Assembly (NCBI GenBank): GCA_005784505.1
Contig: VCAZ01000017.1
Span: forward strand, 496,001-560,000
DNA: 64,000 nt
Source of the DNA: Bagarius yarrelli
Lineage: Eukaryota; Chordata; Actinopteri; Siluriformes; Sisoridae
Direction: 5' to 3'
Shown here: in pieces, positions 50,396-62,500 of the stretch
Layout: each line of letters begins with the position of its first letter
Position numbering within the stretch: the first letter of the stretch is position 1
Notes under the pieces: model-generated
Databases searched by the model: none
Told to the model about the DNA's origin: nothing
What the model saw: the letters and a program-made list of their open reading frames with translations, nothing else
Position numbers and translations under genes: made by a program

Positions 50396-51765
50396 TAATA
50401 TTCTGGTTGTTGTCACCTCCTGAAAAACAACCTCAGAAGCTTCAACCCTCTGGATATCTGATACAAAATGAAACTAATACTGTACGAGTCTATACTTATA
50501 TAGACTTATATTATTACTATATACTGCATTTATATAGCATTTTGTTTTTTAGATTATTTTGGCTATTTTGCCTTTATTGACAGGACATGGGGGGGAAAGA
50601 GAGGGGGGTGGGACCGAAAAGGACCAGAGCCAGAATCAAACCCAGGTCATCAGAGTGCAACCGCACATAAAAGATTTATTTAAAAGTATTACATTTAGGC
50701 ACAATAATATTAAAAAACTTCTGAGCATTAGTCTTTATTTACATTAAATATATTCTCAGTCTACATAGTCAGATCTCTGTATTTAACGGTTTAGCTGTAG
50801 ATAAAAACATTTTATTCTTTCACACACCGAGCATAAAACTTACCAAATGTCAGTGCTAAAATTATTTTACACTCACTGTGAGCAAATGTGTTGAGAGTAA
50901 ATGTGCTTTACGCTTTTAAGATTAAACTTGAATATAAAAATTCCTGAAACACACACCTTTCTGTGCAAAATATCAACTGTATTAATATTATTATTAGTAG
51001 TATTCCATTCTAATGTGTATTTTATTTGCATATTAAATTGTGTATTAAAATTAAAATAGCATTATCAAAATTGTGCATTATAACTAAATATTTATTTTGG
51101 CTAGTAATTAATTATTTGCAATAAAACTATTAAGATGTTATTTTTTTTACTTCTAACTAGTTCTTCAGACCATATACACACACTGACAGGTTAAAAATTA
51201 TAAATAAATTAGTATAAAATGAATGAATGTCTATTCATTCTGAAACTAAAGGATTGGTCTCACTTTAGAATCATAAGCTTTACATCATGGGTTTTTTTCT
51301 ATTAAACACAAGATTTATTTCACATTTACTGACAGAAACTGCTTTAATCCTACCAGCAACATGTGTACAAACCCAAAAAAAAGGTAAATAGTGATATAGA
51401 TATACAATATATACTCAGACAGTTATATAATCAATAAAGTCAACTGCTGTAAGCTTAAGCTAACAAGGTGCTTGTGAAGAAAGATTGTCACTGTTTGTCA
51501 ATGTGAACGCAAATACAGTGTTTTATGCATCTGCTTGTGTTTTCATCTGTCGGTAAATTTGCTGCTAACTGTTGAGTTCGTGCAATAATAAAGTACATAA
51601 TGCAACCTCTGAAAAAAGAACTAAGGCTTTTACTTCAAAAACAAATAAGACACAGAAATACAAATGATGTTTGTGTTCAATAGTGAGTCAGAAATAAGTT
51701 CCCCAGACAAGAGCTACATCACCAGCAGCAGCACATTACCTCAGAGGCGAGAGCGAGACTCTGAG
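50396..51765. other. intergenic, nothing recognised
   Basis: AT-rich spacer between the convergent genes unc80 and the Myb/SANT-like gene. There is a G-rich patch at about 50588-50612. No coding signal or recognised repeat. Confidence 0.4.
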
Positions 51766-51767
51766 AA

Positions 51768-51860
51768 CTCCGCAGTTAAGGTGTCGGTCTAGTGATCGGA
51801 ATGTTTTAAGAGCAAAACCCAGCTCTGCCAAGCTGCCACTGTGCCATGAGCATTAACACT
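51768..51860 (+). mobile_element. tRNA-SINE fragment, sense
   Basis: 'CGCAGTTAAGGTGTCGGTCT' to 'CCAAGCTGCCACTGTGCC' matches the head and centre of the SINE. The tail is lost. Confidence 0.5.
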
Positions 51861-52223
51861 TAAACTTCAGTGGTGCCTTAATTAACAGACCGACTGGATT
51901 CCTTTTATTTAACTTAATGTGGTCTCCAGCACTTCTTTTCCATAGTATCCAATTATTTATCGATTGGTAACCAAATATTGCAAGCCAGTCCTGCTCCATG
52001 AGTGCATTTGGCCAGATTACACAGACCTGAACAGAGTATAAGCAACAATGACTATTCAGCTCCATACTACACTAAACGTCCATATGTGCTGCTATTGACA
52101 GATGTAGCTTTATTACACACTGCACATCATTGAACTGTTATCTTACTTAAATTATTTTCTTTGTGCCAAAAGACTTTAACTAATAGATGCAAACAACAAC
52201 GAGAGATACAAAACCGGGTTTGA

Positions 52224-52229
52224 TTTATT
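52224..52229 (-). terminator. poly(A) signal of the Myb/SANT-like gene
   Basis: The minus strand reads AATAAA about 32 bases after the TAA stop. If used, the 3' UTR would be very short (about 50 bases). Confidence 0.45.
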
Positions 52230-52260
52230 AGAAAGCAAACATTTGAGACACCAACATGGT

Positions 52261-54551
52261 TTAATGTGTGTTGTACTGTTTAGACATGAACGTCTCGAGC
52301 AGCTTGAACAGCCGGTCCTCTCTGGCAGCGGCTTCTTTATCCCGCCGCTCCTCCCTTTCTCTGTACTCCTTCTCTCTCTTGTCCTCTCGGGCTAGCAGCT
52401 CTCTCTCCCACCGCTCCTGCCTGGAGAGCAGATCCTGCTCTCTCCTTTTCTCACGGTCCAGAGCTTGCCTCTCTCTTTCATCCTCTCGATCAGACGCCCG
52501 TCTCTCCCTCTCTTCTTCTCTTTCGGCCGCCCGCCTCTCTCTCTCCTCCTCCCTTTCTTCGGCACGTCTCTCACGCTCCTCTTGCCTCCTCTCGAGCTCC
52601 TGCAGGGCAGCGAGCCAGTACTGCTCCTTCCTTTTCTTGGCAGGGGGAGCGTCCTGGCCGGATGAGGACACAGAGACAGGGAAAGGACTGGACGTGCTGG
52701 AAAGGCTTGGCAGGTTAGACAGATTGGACATGTTGGATAGAAGTGAGTGAGCCATAGTGAGCTCACCACTCAGAGCCTGATCCATCACAGTGTACCACTT
52801 CCACGGAGCCACGAGCGGGTCACCTCCCATCATGTTAAGGCTCTTGATATCCTGCAGAAAAGCAAGTAAGGAATTGTGTGCAATTAAGGATAAATGACTT
52901 CTACTAAAACTCCAAAGTGGTCATGGAGATGCATGAGTGTTGTCCATAAATGTTAATAAAATAAACACATCAGAAATAGCTGCATGCACCCAACACCATA
53001 TTTCAACACCAATGATCACTTCACTGAACATTATCTATAATCAATCACACACTCAGTGTGTCACCCAGATGAGGATCCCATTTGATTCTGGTTCCTTTTA
53101 AAGGCGTGGTAGGGGAGTTGGTTCAAAACCATTTTTTCTGCTGTTTCATTAACTTAATTGGTCTAAATATATTTATATATTCTGTGAAAGGTGTAGGACC
53201 AAAAAAACATTAAATATTCCGACCGAACATTATAAAGTTTCCTTATTTGCGTACTTCTGCACACCCTGTATATGCAGATAGGTCATCAGCCAGGGTTGCC
53301 AGATTGGCAATTATCCCCTCCAGTTGGGAGGTTTTGAATTTGATTGTGCAGGTACAACATTTGGGGTAAGTTATCCGGTTTTGAAGCATGTACATTTTCT
53401 AGATTAATTGTATAACACAACCCAAGTGTAAAGGATGGCAGTGGGATTGCCGATTTTATAAGTTTACAGTTTTAACTCTATATGGCAGCCCTTTACTCAG
53501 CGTGTTCATGCATTGCTAAAAAGACTGGTTAAATAGAGCGAAACCACAAATAAATTAATACAGGTGTAGCGTTTTCCCGCAGGAGTCCAATACAGATGTT
53601 TAAAGGGTCTAAATGATGATGTCATTGCTTTCTTTCGGACCGGTGGGAATATAGTGCAAGTCAATTTTAGTGTGCTTTGATATTAACACATTTTATTTCG
53701 TTTGTGTACCTTTACGAATGAACCCAACTCCAGCAGCAGTGTGTAATCAGGTACTATTGATATGTTTGGTATTCTAGTACCGTTATTAACTGTATTAGAA
53801 AGTTTTCGGATGTACTGTAGTAACGCTGTCTCTGATCATATAGTCTGTGCGCGTTCATGCGGCGCGCTCCCTGGAGCCTAAATATAAAGGTAAATATAAC
53901 ACTTGGTAGTTTGAATATCATTTTTGTATTTATTTATTTAAAGCTGTTCTGAGATACAGTGTCTGTTGTAAAAAGCTACTCGGAGTTACCTTATATTTCT
54001 GTCTTAAGTTCTCCCACTTCTTTTTCACCCATGCCGGCGTCACTTTCCCCTCCAACCGCTTCTCCTTCACAAACAGCCTGCAGAATCAGCAGTTACAGCG
54101 CAGGTTAATAGATCGGGATGAAGCGACAGGGTGCGCGCGTGTTGTGTATTTTGGTGTTTAACTCACTCGAAAGCTCTCAGGGCGGTGTTTTTCTTCCCCG
54201 TGAACAAGCTGCTATTACTGACACGCCACACAATCAGCTCGGCTGTGTTCGCATCAGTCCCTGAAACACACCGCCGACATTTCAAACACTTTTCCGCCTG
54301 GAACAACTTTAAAGCTCATGTCGATCGTTAGCACTCAGTAGCGTCGCTCAGCTAACTGCCAAACCCTGCTTACAAATATGGCGCACTACTTTATTGGGGG
54401 TTTTTGTTGTTGTTTTTTTAGTGAGGCATCACAGCAAATAACGACAGCAACAAAGATAAAAGCAACACATAGACCAAAACCATAAGTGAAACTTACATTT
54501 AAATGCTATAGTCGATCCAACCTCTAACGTTAGGCCTACTCCACTCTCCAT
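52261..54551 (-). CDS. Myb/SANT-like DNA-binding protein with charged helical C-terminus
   Basis: Four coding exons on the minus strand: 54497-54551, 54167-54260, 53990-54077 and 52261-52851, giving about 275 residues with all phases in agreement. Residues about 19-79 form a trihelix/Myb-SANT-like domain: WTDANTAELIVWRVSNSSLF, then TGKKNTALRAFE and TPAWVKKKWENLRQKYK, with the expected spaced tryptophans. Residues about 96-106 carry the motif WKWYTVMDQAL seen after such domains in fish proteins. A Ser-rich linker and a basic patch KKRK (about 151-154, possible nuclear signal) follow. Residues about 165-262 are almost only Glu/Arg heptad-like repeats (ERRAEEREEERERRA), a likely single charged helix or coiled coil. 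Fish have many genes of this type, related to the Myb-like partner of Harbinger transposons. The specific orthologue and targets are unknown. It is convergent with unc80. Confidence 0.85.
52852..53989. other. intron 3 of the Myb/SANT-like gene
   Basis: AT-rich intron. The stretch 53055-53105 ('GTGTCACCCAGATGAGGATC') is a short relative of the repeat at 17085-17220. Nothing else was recognised. Confidence 0.45.
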
Positions 54552-54660
54552 TTTATTGTTGTTTTGTTCCTGTTTTCTTCGCTTTCCTCTTCAGTCGACA
54601 GAAAGCCCAAGAACGCTGTCGCCCCCTGCCGGAAGACAGCCGTAATTTAATTTAAATAAA
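54552..54660 (-). promoter_or_regulatory. candidate promoter of the Myb/SANT-like gene
   Basis: Immediately upstream of the ATG (minus strand), this stretch is locally GC-rich and contains CCGGAAG at 54629-54635 (ETS-type core). Beside it is GCAGGGGGCGACAG (54617-54630, CTCF-like core). There is no TATA box. Assignment is by motif resemblance only. Confidence 0.35.
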
Positions 54661-55439
54661 ATGTTAATTTATGTGGAATACATGAAAGTAGTCTGTGTTT
54701 ATGAGAAGAAACTAAAACAAAATGTGATAAAGGACTACCTCAGAACTACTGATTAGCATATTTCTTGCTTCCACTGCAACAGTTTGAGTTCATTTTTAGC
54801 CACTGGTTATAATCAGAAACTTCAACTAGCCCATACTATTAACGTGGAAGGACGACAAAATGTGGAAAGGGTTGATGTTAAGGGTTAAAATTCTATGAAG
54901 ATGCTTTGTTATAACGCCCAGGGCGGTTTGTGAACATTTTAGGGCTCTGAGCAACAACTTGTGTTATAACTAACTGTAATTAGCTATGAAATTTATATTT
55001 ATTAGTCCAAACTCCAGATGCTATTAGTTAAAAATGTAAATGTAAAAATGGTGGCTTAATTCACAGGACCAAGCAAGGTCCTTAACCCTCAATTGTATAA
55101 CTGAAATAACTGTTGCTCCGTATAAGGGCCATTTGCTATAATTTTAAAAAAGACATATTATAAACTAAATCCATTTAATGTCCATTATTTTCCAGAGTGT
55201 TTACGGCCAAAAAGAAGGAGAAAAAATTCAAGATATAAGTTTTAAGCTACATCCACAATTATGCACATTCACACAGGATTTGGACGTGTAGTGTCTTTCC
55301 ATTCCTTTATCATGCATGCTTGCTTTCGCTAGAGCAGCAGGGTAACTTTAATGATATAATCTGTGTCTGTCTCTTTCTGTCTACTATTATATGTTAATCA
55401 CATAAATTTTTCCTACTGACAATCACTGTTTCCATCAGC
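54661..55439. other. intergenic with one SINE remnant
   Basis: AT-rich. The stretch 55038-55145 ('AATGGTGGCTTAATTCACAG', then 'CAAGGTCCTTAACCCTCAAT') is a shortened sense tRNA-SINE. Nothing else was recognised. Confidence 0.5.
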
Positions 55440-55474
55440 CAGAGCGGGAATTTTATCAAAGCAGGAATTCTTTG

Positions 55475-55920
55475 TTTCCACAGACCAGTTTCACCTCCGT
55501 TGGAGAGTTCACCTTCTTACAGTGTCAATTACAAAGTTTCAAGACTTTCTGGTGTTGCACATTAAAATAAAAGCCCTTTAAATCTCTTGCATAAGCATTC
55601 AATTACCCATAAAAAGGAAATTTCCTCAGACCAGTTTCACCTCAGATGAAGAGTACGCCTTCTGAGAATGTGTATTTCAACTACAGAATTTTAGGACTTG
55701 CAACATTAGATAGTCCTGAAAACTCTCTAGTTGACACTGTAAGAAAGTGCACTTTTCATCTGAGGTAAAACTGGTCTGTAGAAACTAGGAATGTCCTTTA
55801 TTTGTATTGAATGTATAGAAACAACAGCTTATGTAAGAGACTTGGGGGCTTTTATTTTAATATGCAACATCAGAAAGTAGTGGAATGTCGTAGTTCACAC
55901 TGTGAGAAGGTGTGCACTCC
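55475..55920. repeat. fold-back repeat with repeated inner modules
   Basis: The left arm ('ACAGACCAGTTTCACCTCCG', then 'ACTTTCTGGTGTTGCACATT' and AAAATAAAAG) is mirrored on the right ('ACCTC..' complement in 'CATCTGAGGTAAAACTGGTC', then 'CTTTTATTTTAATATGCAAC' and ATCAGAAAGT). A third module, 'CAGACCAGTTTCACCTCAGA', lies in direct orientation at 55628-55650, so the unit is nested. No coding capacity. The family is unknown to me. Confidence 0.75.
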
Positions 55921-58340
55921 ATATGACATGACTTGATGTTTTGTTTACATTTTTTTGATTGTTTTATTTTATTCAACTGTATCGTTTCAATATTGAGGTA
56001 ATGACTGCAAAAAGTATTGTGAAGAATGTTTAAGAATCATCGATCATACACTCCATTACACAGGATAGACATTATGCAAATGATAGATATTGGGTAATAT
56101 AAGAGTATTTCCTCATGTGAAAACTGTCAGCAGTTCTAAGGGTGACTTGAAACGTCCATCTTGCATTGTTTGTCCTAAGATTCAATGGTAGTTAAAAAAG
56201 ACTAAATAGAAAATATATCATTAGGTTATGTTTTAATGATTAAACTATATGTTCTGATGACTTTTTATACAAGAAACTTTTTGAATTTTGTGCTGTGCAG
56301 TCAGGGCTAGCAAGGTCTTCCCTGCCGGCCTAAACACTATCAGAAGCACTGACCTACATTTACACCCTAAATTCCCTACATTTCGCAGCATTTCTCTTGC
56401 TGCACTGCTTCCAGTATGTGTATTTAGATGTTTGATTTTTTTTGTCCAATCAGATTTCAGTTTCTATGTGCTGACATGTTAATTTAATCTGCTAAAGCAG
56501 GTAATTTAGATAGTTTTTAGAATCAGTAGTGCAGCTTCAAACCGCCTCCCAGCTGGCGTTTCTTTAACATCATTCTCATGGTTGATCAGATTGCAATTAC
56601 TTATCGAGAAGAAATTCTTGTCTGGTCTTTCAATCAGCTTTTTTAAAAGGCAGAGCTTGGCGCAAATTAGTCCAGTTGCTGATTGGAACAAGTCGAGGGA
56701 TTTGTCGAGAAGAAAACTTTGTCTTGGTCATAATAAATTTTCAAATGTTTTTCCGCAGCAGTTAGACATCATGAGGAGAGTTCGTCTAACCTAACCCCAA
56801 AGCTGAATTTAACAGGGCTTTAATACAAACCATGAATGTTTCATCTCTCTGTAATACAATGTGTTATAATCTTCTTTGTATATGTATTGTTCGTTTTTTA
56901 TAACGCTGCGTTTTTGTATAGTACGATCGTGTATATGGTATTAAGAGGTGTATCTGTCAGGTAAATCCCCACTGAAGGCCCAGATACCAAATGCACGCCT
57001 GCTGCTTAATTATTGAATCACGGCTGTGTGGTTCACGAGGTTTGAGCAAACTAATGAAATGTTCTTGAACATGTTCTCTGGCCTTTTACAAATCGCAGCC
57101 TGGTTAGTCAACAACCTGCAACAACACAAGTTAACATGACACAAGACACACATTCCTGTTTGAACTGCATGCCATTAACAGTTTAGTTTTTTCCCCATTA
57201 ACGGCATTCACAGCCGGTTAAGGGCTGGCCAGGTTTAAGGGGCTGGAGCTTCCAGAAAGAGGAAAAAAGCAGTTTGGAATAATTTAATTGATGTCACTAA
57301 TTTGGTGATATAACGTCTAATAAACATCAAATAAAATTCCATATGATCTTAATATTGCAGAGCGGTACAGCACACTTCCAATATCAACAGATAATAACAC
57401 CCGAAAGTAATTTCACAAGGCACTAATTTTAAACATGATTCTTTATTCAATTATATTAAATGAGAGGCTTCAGAATTAGATTCATGATTTCACTAATAGT
57501 TCAAATGTAAATAATATCAGAACTGAATGTATCCCTTGTCAGGAATTATTCAATTCTTGTAATTCCTGGTTCATACTAATTTACAATACTTAAATTAACA
57601 ATCTGCCATTGGTAAAGGTGGTGTGTATCCTGATGGCAGTAGGGATGAGGGATGAAAGATGAGGCCAGAGTAAGTAAGCGGAGTGAAGTAGAAAAAGTCA
57701 AAACAGGGGAAAAGCCATGAAATCAAAATGTGAGAATATTGAGGAAAGAAACTTAATAAACCAGCCACAAAGGCATTTTTTTATTACCTCTAATTCCTGA
57801 TAGAGGCTACATTCAGAATATTTTTGCTCAAGTTGCTCACAGTTTTAAAGTTTGCACTCAGAGAAATACAGTGTATAACATTGGCTATTTATAAATCATA
57901 CATGACAAATAGCTGAAAAACATTACTAAAAACAACAGTACAAATAAGAGCAGAAAAGATAAGAAACATACACAGCAGCAACACACTTTAATTTGCATAA
58001 CACCTCCCACAATATATTAGAAGAACTGATGTGCTGTAATGATCATAGTATTTAAATACAGATTCCACGTAACCACATCTGTCCAAATTAATCCAGTTCA
58101 AAAGAAACTTTAAATAACTTCCTAGTCTGTCCCATTTTAGTGATGCCTTTACAAAAATGTGTTATTTTATCTTGTGACTGAAAAAGGGCTGTCATAATAA
58201 AGTCCCCAACAATCTAATCTCTATGGTAATAAATTGTTTAAAAAGTAATAAATGTTGTAAATGATTTTGCTATTTGCATATGTTACAGGGCTGTCAATAA
58301 TAAAGCCCCAACATCTTTATAATTGGATTAAATTTGCCAA
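55921..58340. other. intergenic, nothing recognised
   Basis: About 2.4 kb of single-copy-looking AT-rich sequence upstream of psmb3. A perfect 10-bp palindrome GAACATGTTC lies near 57067-57076. No exon with splice signals and homology was found. It could hold conserved non-coding elements, which cannot be judged from one genome. Confidence 0.4.
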
Positions 58341-58344
58341 TGGT

Positions 58345-59215
58345 TGATGTGATTTTGGATTAACATCCAAGTTGGATGTGATCCTGGATTCATCACTTTA
58401 CATGGGTCATCCAACATTCATCTGCATTAACACGGATCAACATTTCCATCATCATAACCATCTGACGGAATCATCGTGATATGTACTGAAATGTAAACTT
58501 ATAAATGTATTTATTATTAATAAATACATTATTAATTTGGTTTCTCCCACAGTCCAAAAACATGTATGTTAGGTTGATTGGTGAATTTAATTGCTAATAG
58601 GAGTGAGTGTGAGCGTGGCCCTGTGATGGACTGGCAACCTGTCCAGGATCCCTGTGACCTCAAATTAGAAAATAAGAGGGTATAGAAGATAAATGAATGT
58701 ATGTGCAGTTTAGTTAATGTGTGAACATTTCCCTCGCCTTTATGGCCAAAGATGTGTGTGCGCAGTAAAATGTATTTAGATTTGCATGGATGAATAAAAA
58801 GTTCATTCATAATATTTTTCAGAAGGTTGTGATTTAATAAAAATAAGTGTAAACCCTGTTGGGTGCTTTACTTTTTTACTGTTTTAAAGCATTTTATGTT
58901 CAATTATGCATTAGTTGTTTGAGTCACTGTTTAAATTCAGTTTGTTATACCTTGTTGTGATCTATGTTAATCCTAAAATTGTCACTGTCAATAAATTGTT
59001 CAATGAAATCAATGAATTTACAGTTTCAGCCAATAAGATATTTTACAGCATTTACTCAGTTTAAGTTCTTCAGTTTGTTTTGCGGACAAAAAAAAGAGAA
59101 AGATTTAAAAATAGTCTGAGGCATATGATGATAGAAATGTTGATTCAGGGTCAACATAGGATGTAAATCCAGGATCACATCCTACTTGTCAAAATCACGT
59201 TCATCACATTTACAC
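58345..59215. mobile_element. candidate MITE-like element with inverted ends
   Basis: The left end has 'GATGTGATTTTGGATTAAC' and 'TTGGATGTGATCCTGGATT'. The right end has their near reverse complements 'AATCCAGGATCACATCCTA' and 'CTTGTCAAAATCACGTTCAT'. The same right-end motif occurs alone at 60652-60685 ('CACATCCTACTTGGCAAAAT'). A LINE/SINE-type 3' tail (58540-58690) lies inside. No transposase. Confidence 0.45.
58540..58690 (+). repeat. retroelement 3' tail-like repeat
   Basis: 'CCCACAGTCCAAAAACATG', 'TTAGGTTGATTGGTGAATTT' and 'CCTGTGATGGACTGGCAACC' followed by CTGTCCAGG make up a widespread vertebrate retroelement tail (V-SINE/LINE core type). It is a truncated copy. Confidence 0.65.
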
Positions 59216-59399
59216 AATTAATTATTTTTCTACTTGTGCTTTCTCCTCACTGTTTTCACAAAAGTGGCCCTGTCTAGACCAGCTTTTCTATCAAATAAAT
59301 CAACAGGGTGCCACCTGATTATATTCGCTTTGAACATACTTTATTTGATCTTTAAAATGTGTCGCGCCAAACTCCTGTCCGACAGATGGCAGTAAAGTG

Positions 59400-59562
59400 C
59401 ATTCCACGTAAAACTCATTAGAAAGAGGAGGAAGGCGGAGACTGAACCGGAAGAAGCTATTGAAAGAAACTGTATAGTCACTCTGTGTGTGACCAGACTA
59501 ATATTAAGTTCTAAGTAATTAAATATTTCCACGCTGCGTTTGGTTACTTCATTACCGACACC
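59400..59562 (+). promoter_or_regulatory. psmb3 5' UTR/promoter region
   Basis: It contains ACCGGAAG at 59446-59453, an ETS/GABP-type core common in TATA-less housekeeping promoters, within a purine-rich stretch. The exact start site is not visible. The ATG context ACACCATGG is a strong Kozak match. Confidence 0.4.
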
Positions 59563-62500
59563 ATGGTAAGATGCGCTGCAAAATCCTTTGCCGTGTTGTG
59601 CGTGAACAGGATAGTCTTTGTCCCGCCAGCCTGTTTAAAATCCCTAAAGCTAACGTGTAGCTTCGATTGCTAGATCATGCTGGCATTCATAACGGAAATT
59701 AAAGACACTTCAACTTGTTTTCATAGATTTAGTTTTAAAAAATGGCAGACTGTGACCGACGGGGCTGTTTTTATTTATTGCAGCTGTAACTTACACTCTC
59801 TGAGTTATTTCTTTTTATTTTAACGCCGCTAAGCTAACATAGCATTTAGCTAACTAAAGAGAAAATAAAAGTATGAGGTTGCTGCGTTTTGCTGCTTCTG
59901 CTAGCTAAGCATGTTTCTGCTCATTTAAACCGACGGATGGAAAATAAATACATGTTTAAAAGATGTATTTAAAATGTAACCTTTCTGTTTACTCCTGCTT
60001 TGTCCTTAACATTCATAATTAGTGTTTTTCTCTAGACTTTCTGCACTCTTCTATAGATGATCCAAATTATTTTTGCTTTGATGTGAATTTTGTGTTTGGT
60101 TCCACTTTTGGGAAGTGGTGGCTTAGTGGTTAGGGTGTTGGACTGAAGACCAGGGTTTGATTTCCAGCTTCACCAAGCCACCCCTGTGGGCCCCTGAGCA
60201 AGGCCCTTAACCCCCAATTGCTCAGTTGTATAAAAGGGATTAATGTAAGTCGCTCTGGATAAGGATGTCTACCAAATACTGTAAATGTAATTAGTCCTGT
60301 GAGCAGCAGATCTCGGGTTCTGTTTTAGGGTTTTATATCATGAAACATTTCCGACTAAAAAGAGGGAAACTTACAGTATTAAAAATTGTTTTATTGTTAT
60401 TGTATTAAAATGTGATATTTGGTGTAGATGTGGTAGCACAGTGGTTGAACTGCTAATTGGAAGATCAGGGTTTAATTCCCAGCACCACCATGTTGCCACT
60501 ATTGGGGCCCTGAGCAAGGCCCCTAATTCCCAACTGCTCAGTTTTATCCAAAATACATGTAAGTCGCTCTGAATAAGGGCGTCTATCGAAAGGTGTAAAT
60601 GGTTTGTAAACGACTCTTGTTTCGAATGATGGTTATGATTAGTTAATTAAAATGTCACATCCTACTTGGCAAAATCACATCTGCCCTTAAATTTACCCTT
60701 AAAGAAATAATGTTTTTTCCTGAAGTATTAAAATCTATTTCTCGTACGTTAATTAAGTAGTGAAGTGTCGCTCGTATGTGTATATCAGAACGGATACTAT
60801 ATAGTAGAAAAGTATGTGATTTTATATGTAGAGTCTGAACACGAGCAGTACTGATTTTTTTTTTTTTTAGTAGTTCTGATCCCAACTTTCTAAGATGGGA
60901 TATGCAAAGTAAGAATTTCACTGTGCTGTAAAAAAAGTATATGTGACAAATAAAGGCATTAGTTCACTATAAACTCACTATGAACTACTACCATATGATC
61001 ATACTTGCCAGTTGCAAACAAAATGAATGAAAATCTCATTAGTTTAGTTTAAATGATAAATAAAGGAGCTCAGCTGTGGTCATTTGTGGTAAAACTAATT
61101 ATTAAATATGCCATTTTGATGCATATCCTATAACAAAAGAAGAAACAACAACTGAATCGCAGTGAACAGATCTAAACAATTATTTTTGAGAAACTGAGTC
61201 AAAATTCTATTAATTGGAATAAATCCAAATTACCACTACTACAACTTTCTTTAGTGGACAGATACTTTGTTAAAAACACAGACCTATAGCATCAGTGGTT
61301 CCTGTCAGGTTCTGGTATTTGACATCGTTCTTTTTGACTGAATAATAACAAATAGAATCATTTATTAAAGGTTAAGAATGTTATATTTAATAATAATAAT
61401 GATGAGACTAAACCTGGTTCTGTTGGTTCAGTCTATAATGTCGTATAATGGAGGGGCTGTCATGGCCATGCGTGGAAAGGACTGCGTTGCAATCGCGTCG
61501 GATCGGCGGTTTGGTATCCAAGCCCAGATGGTCACTACAGACTTCCAGAAAATCTTTCCCATGGGTGACAGACTCTACATTGGCCTGGCAGGACTTGCCA
61601 CAGACGTGCAGACAGTGTAAGAACGCCATGAGCTGTTTGCTCGGCCCACTTTAACTTAATAAAAAAAACATTTAAAAAATGTTCATAGCTGATCAGAGTA
61701 GCTTAAATATGATACCTGGTCTTGATTAAAATAACAGCAGTGCTTTAATTGGAAATTAATGATAAATTTTGAACAATAATTATTATTTTAAACATTTTAA
61801 TTATTTAAAATAGTCTGAGCAATTAGACATTTTTCAATCTCTGTCCTCTCTCACATTTAAGTATTTAGCTTCTTTTTTGCTTTTATCTTTTTTAACATTT
61901 TTGATGGATATAAACACGGGTTGTTGGATTAGTAGGGCAGCTTAACTTAATACTAGTTAATACTTATTAGTGCTTAATAGTACAAGGTTTATATACTGGC
62001 ATAATTATTTACGGTTTGTTTGATTGCTCTCTTTATCTCCATCGTATCAGATCACAGCGGCTTAAATTCCGTCTTAACCTGTACGAGCTGAAAGAAGGAC
62101 GTCAGATCAAACCCAAGACATTCATGAGCATGGTTTCCAACCTTCTGTATGAGCGACGGTAAGAGCAATGCCACTGTTACAATATATGCTCAAAAACTTT
62201 TTCAGATAACCTTTAGAGTCCCGATAGCATGGTTTTATGTGTGTGTGCACCAAACGAGTGGACCAAAAACACTACAAAGTTAACTCTTAGTCCGCTTCCA
62301 AATGAACTCTGGTGCTGTTCGATTAATATTTAAATTAATGACTAACCAAATATCTCAAATCTCAACGCGACTTTGATTTCACTGGACAGATAATCAAGCA
62401 TAACTACATGCTTCATCTAATCAAAGGACCCGTGTTGCTTTTTAGTCAAAAAGAAGGCATTGGAAATGCAGTCTTTGCTGGGAACAGTAAAAACAGATGA

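Noticed and set aside
52268..52750. 160-codon plus-strand open frame rich in Ser/Leu/Arg
   Set aside because: Antisense shadow of the Glu/Arg helix exon of the Myb/SANT-like gene.
57060..57085. GAACATGTTC palindrome as a p53/steroid-receptor site
   Set aside because: A single 10-bp match is expected by chance in 64 kb, and no second half-site is adjacent.
60108..60603. Tandem tRNA genes
   Set aside because: Box A/B-like heads belong to SINEs; no anticodon stem or acceptor pairing, and the same tail follows in copies throughout the window.
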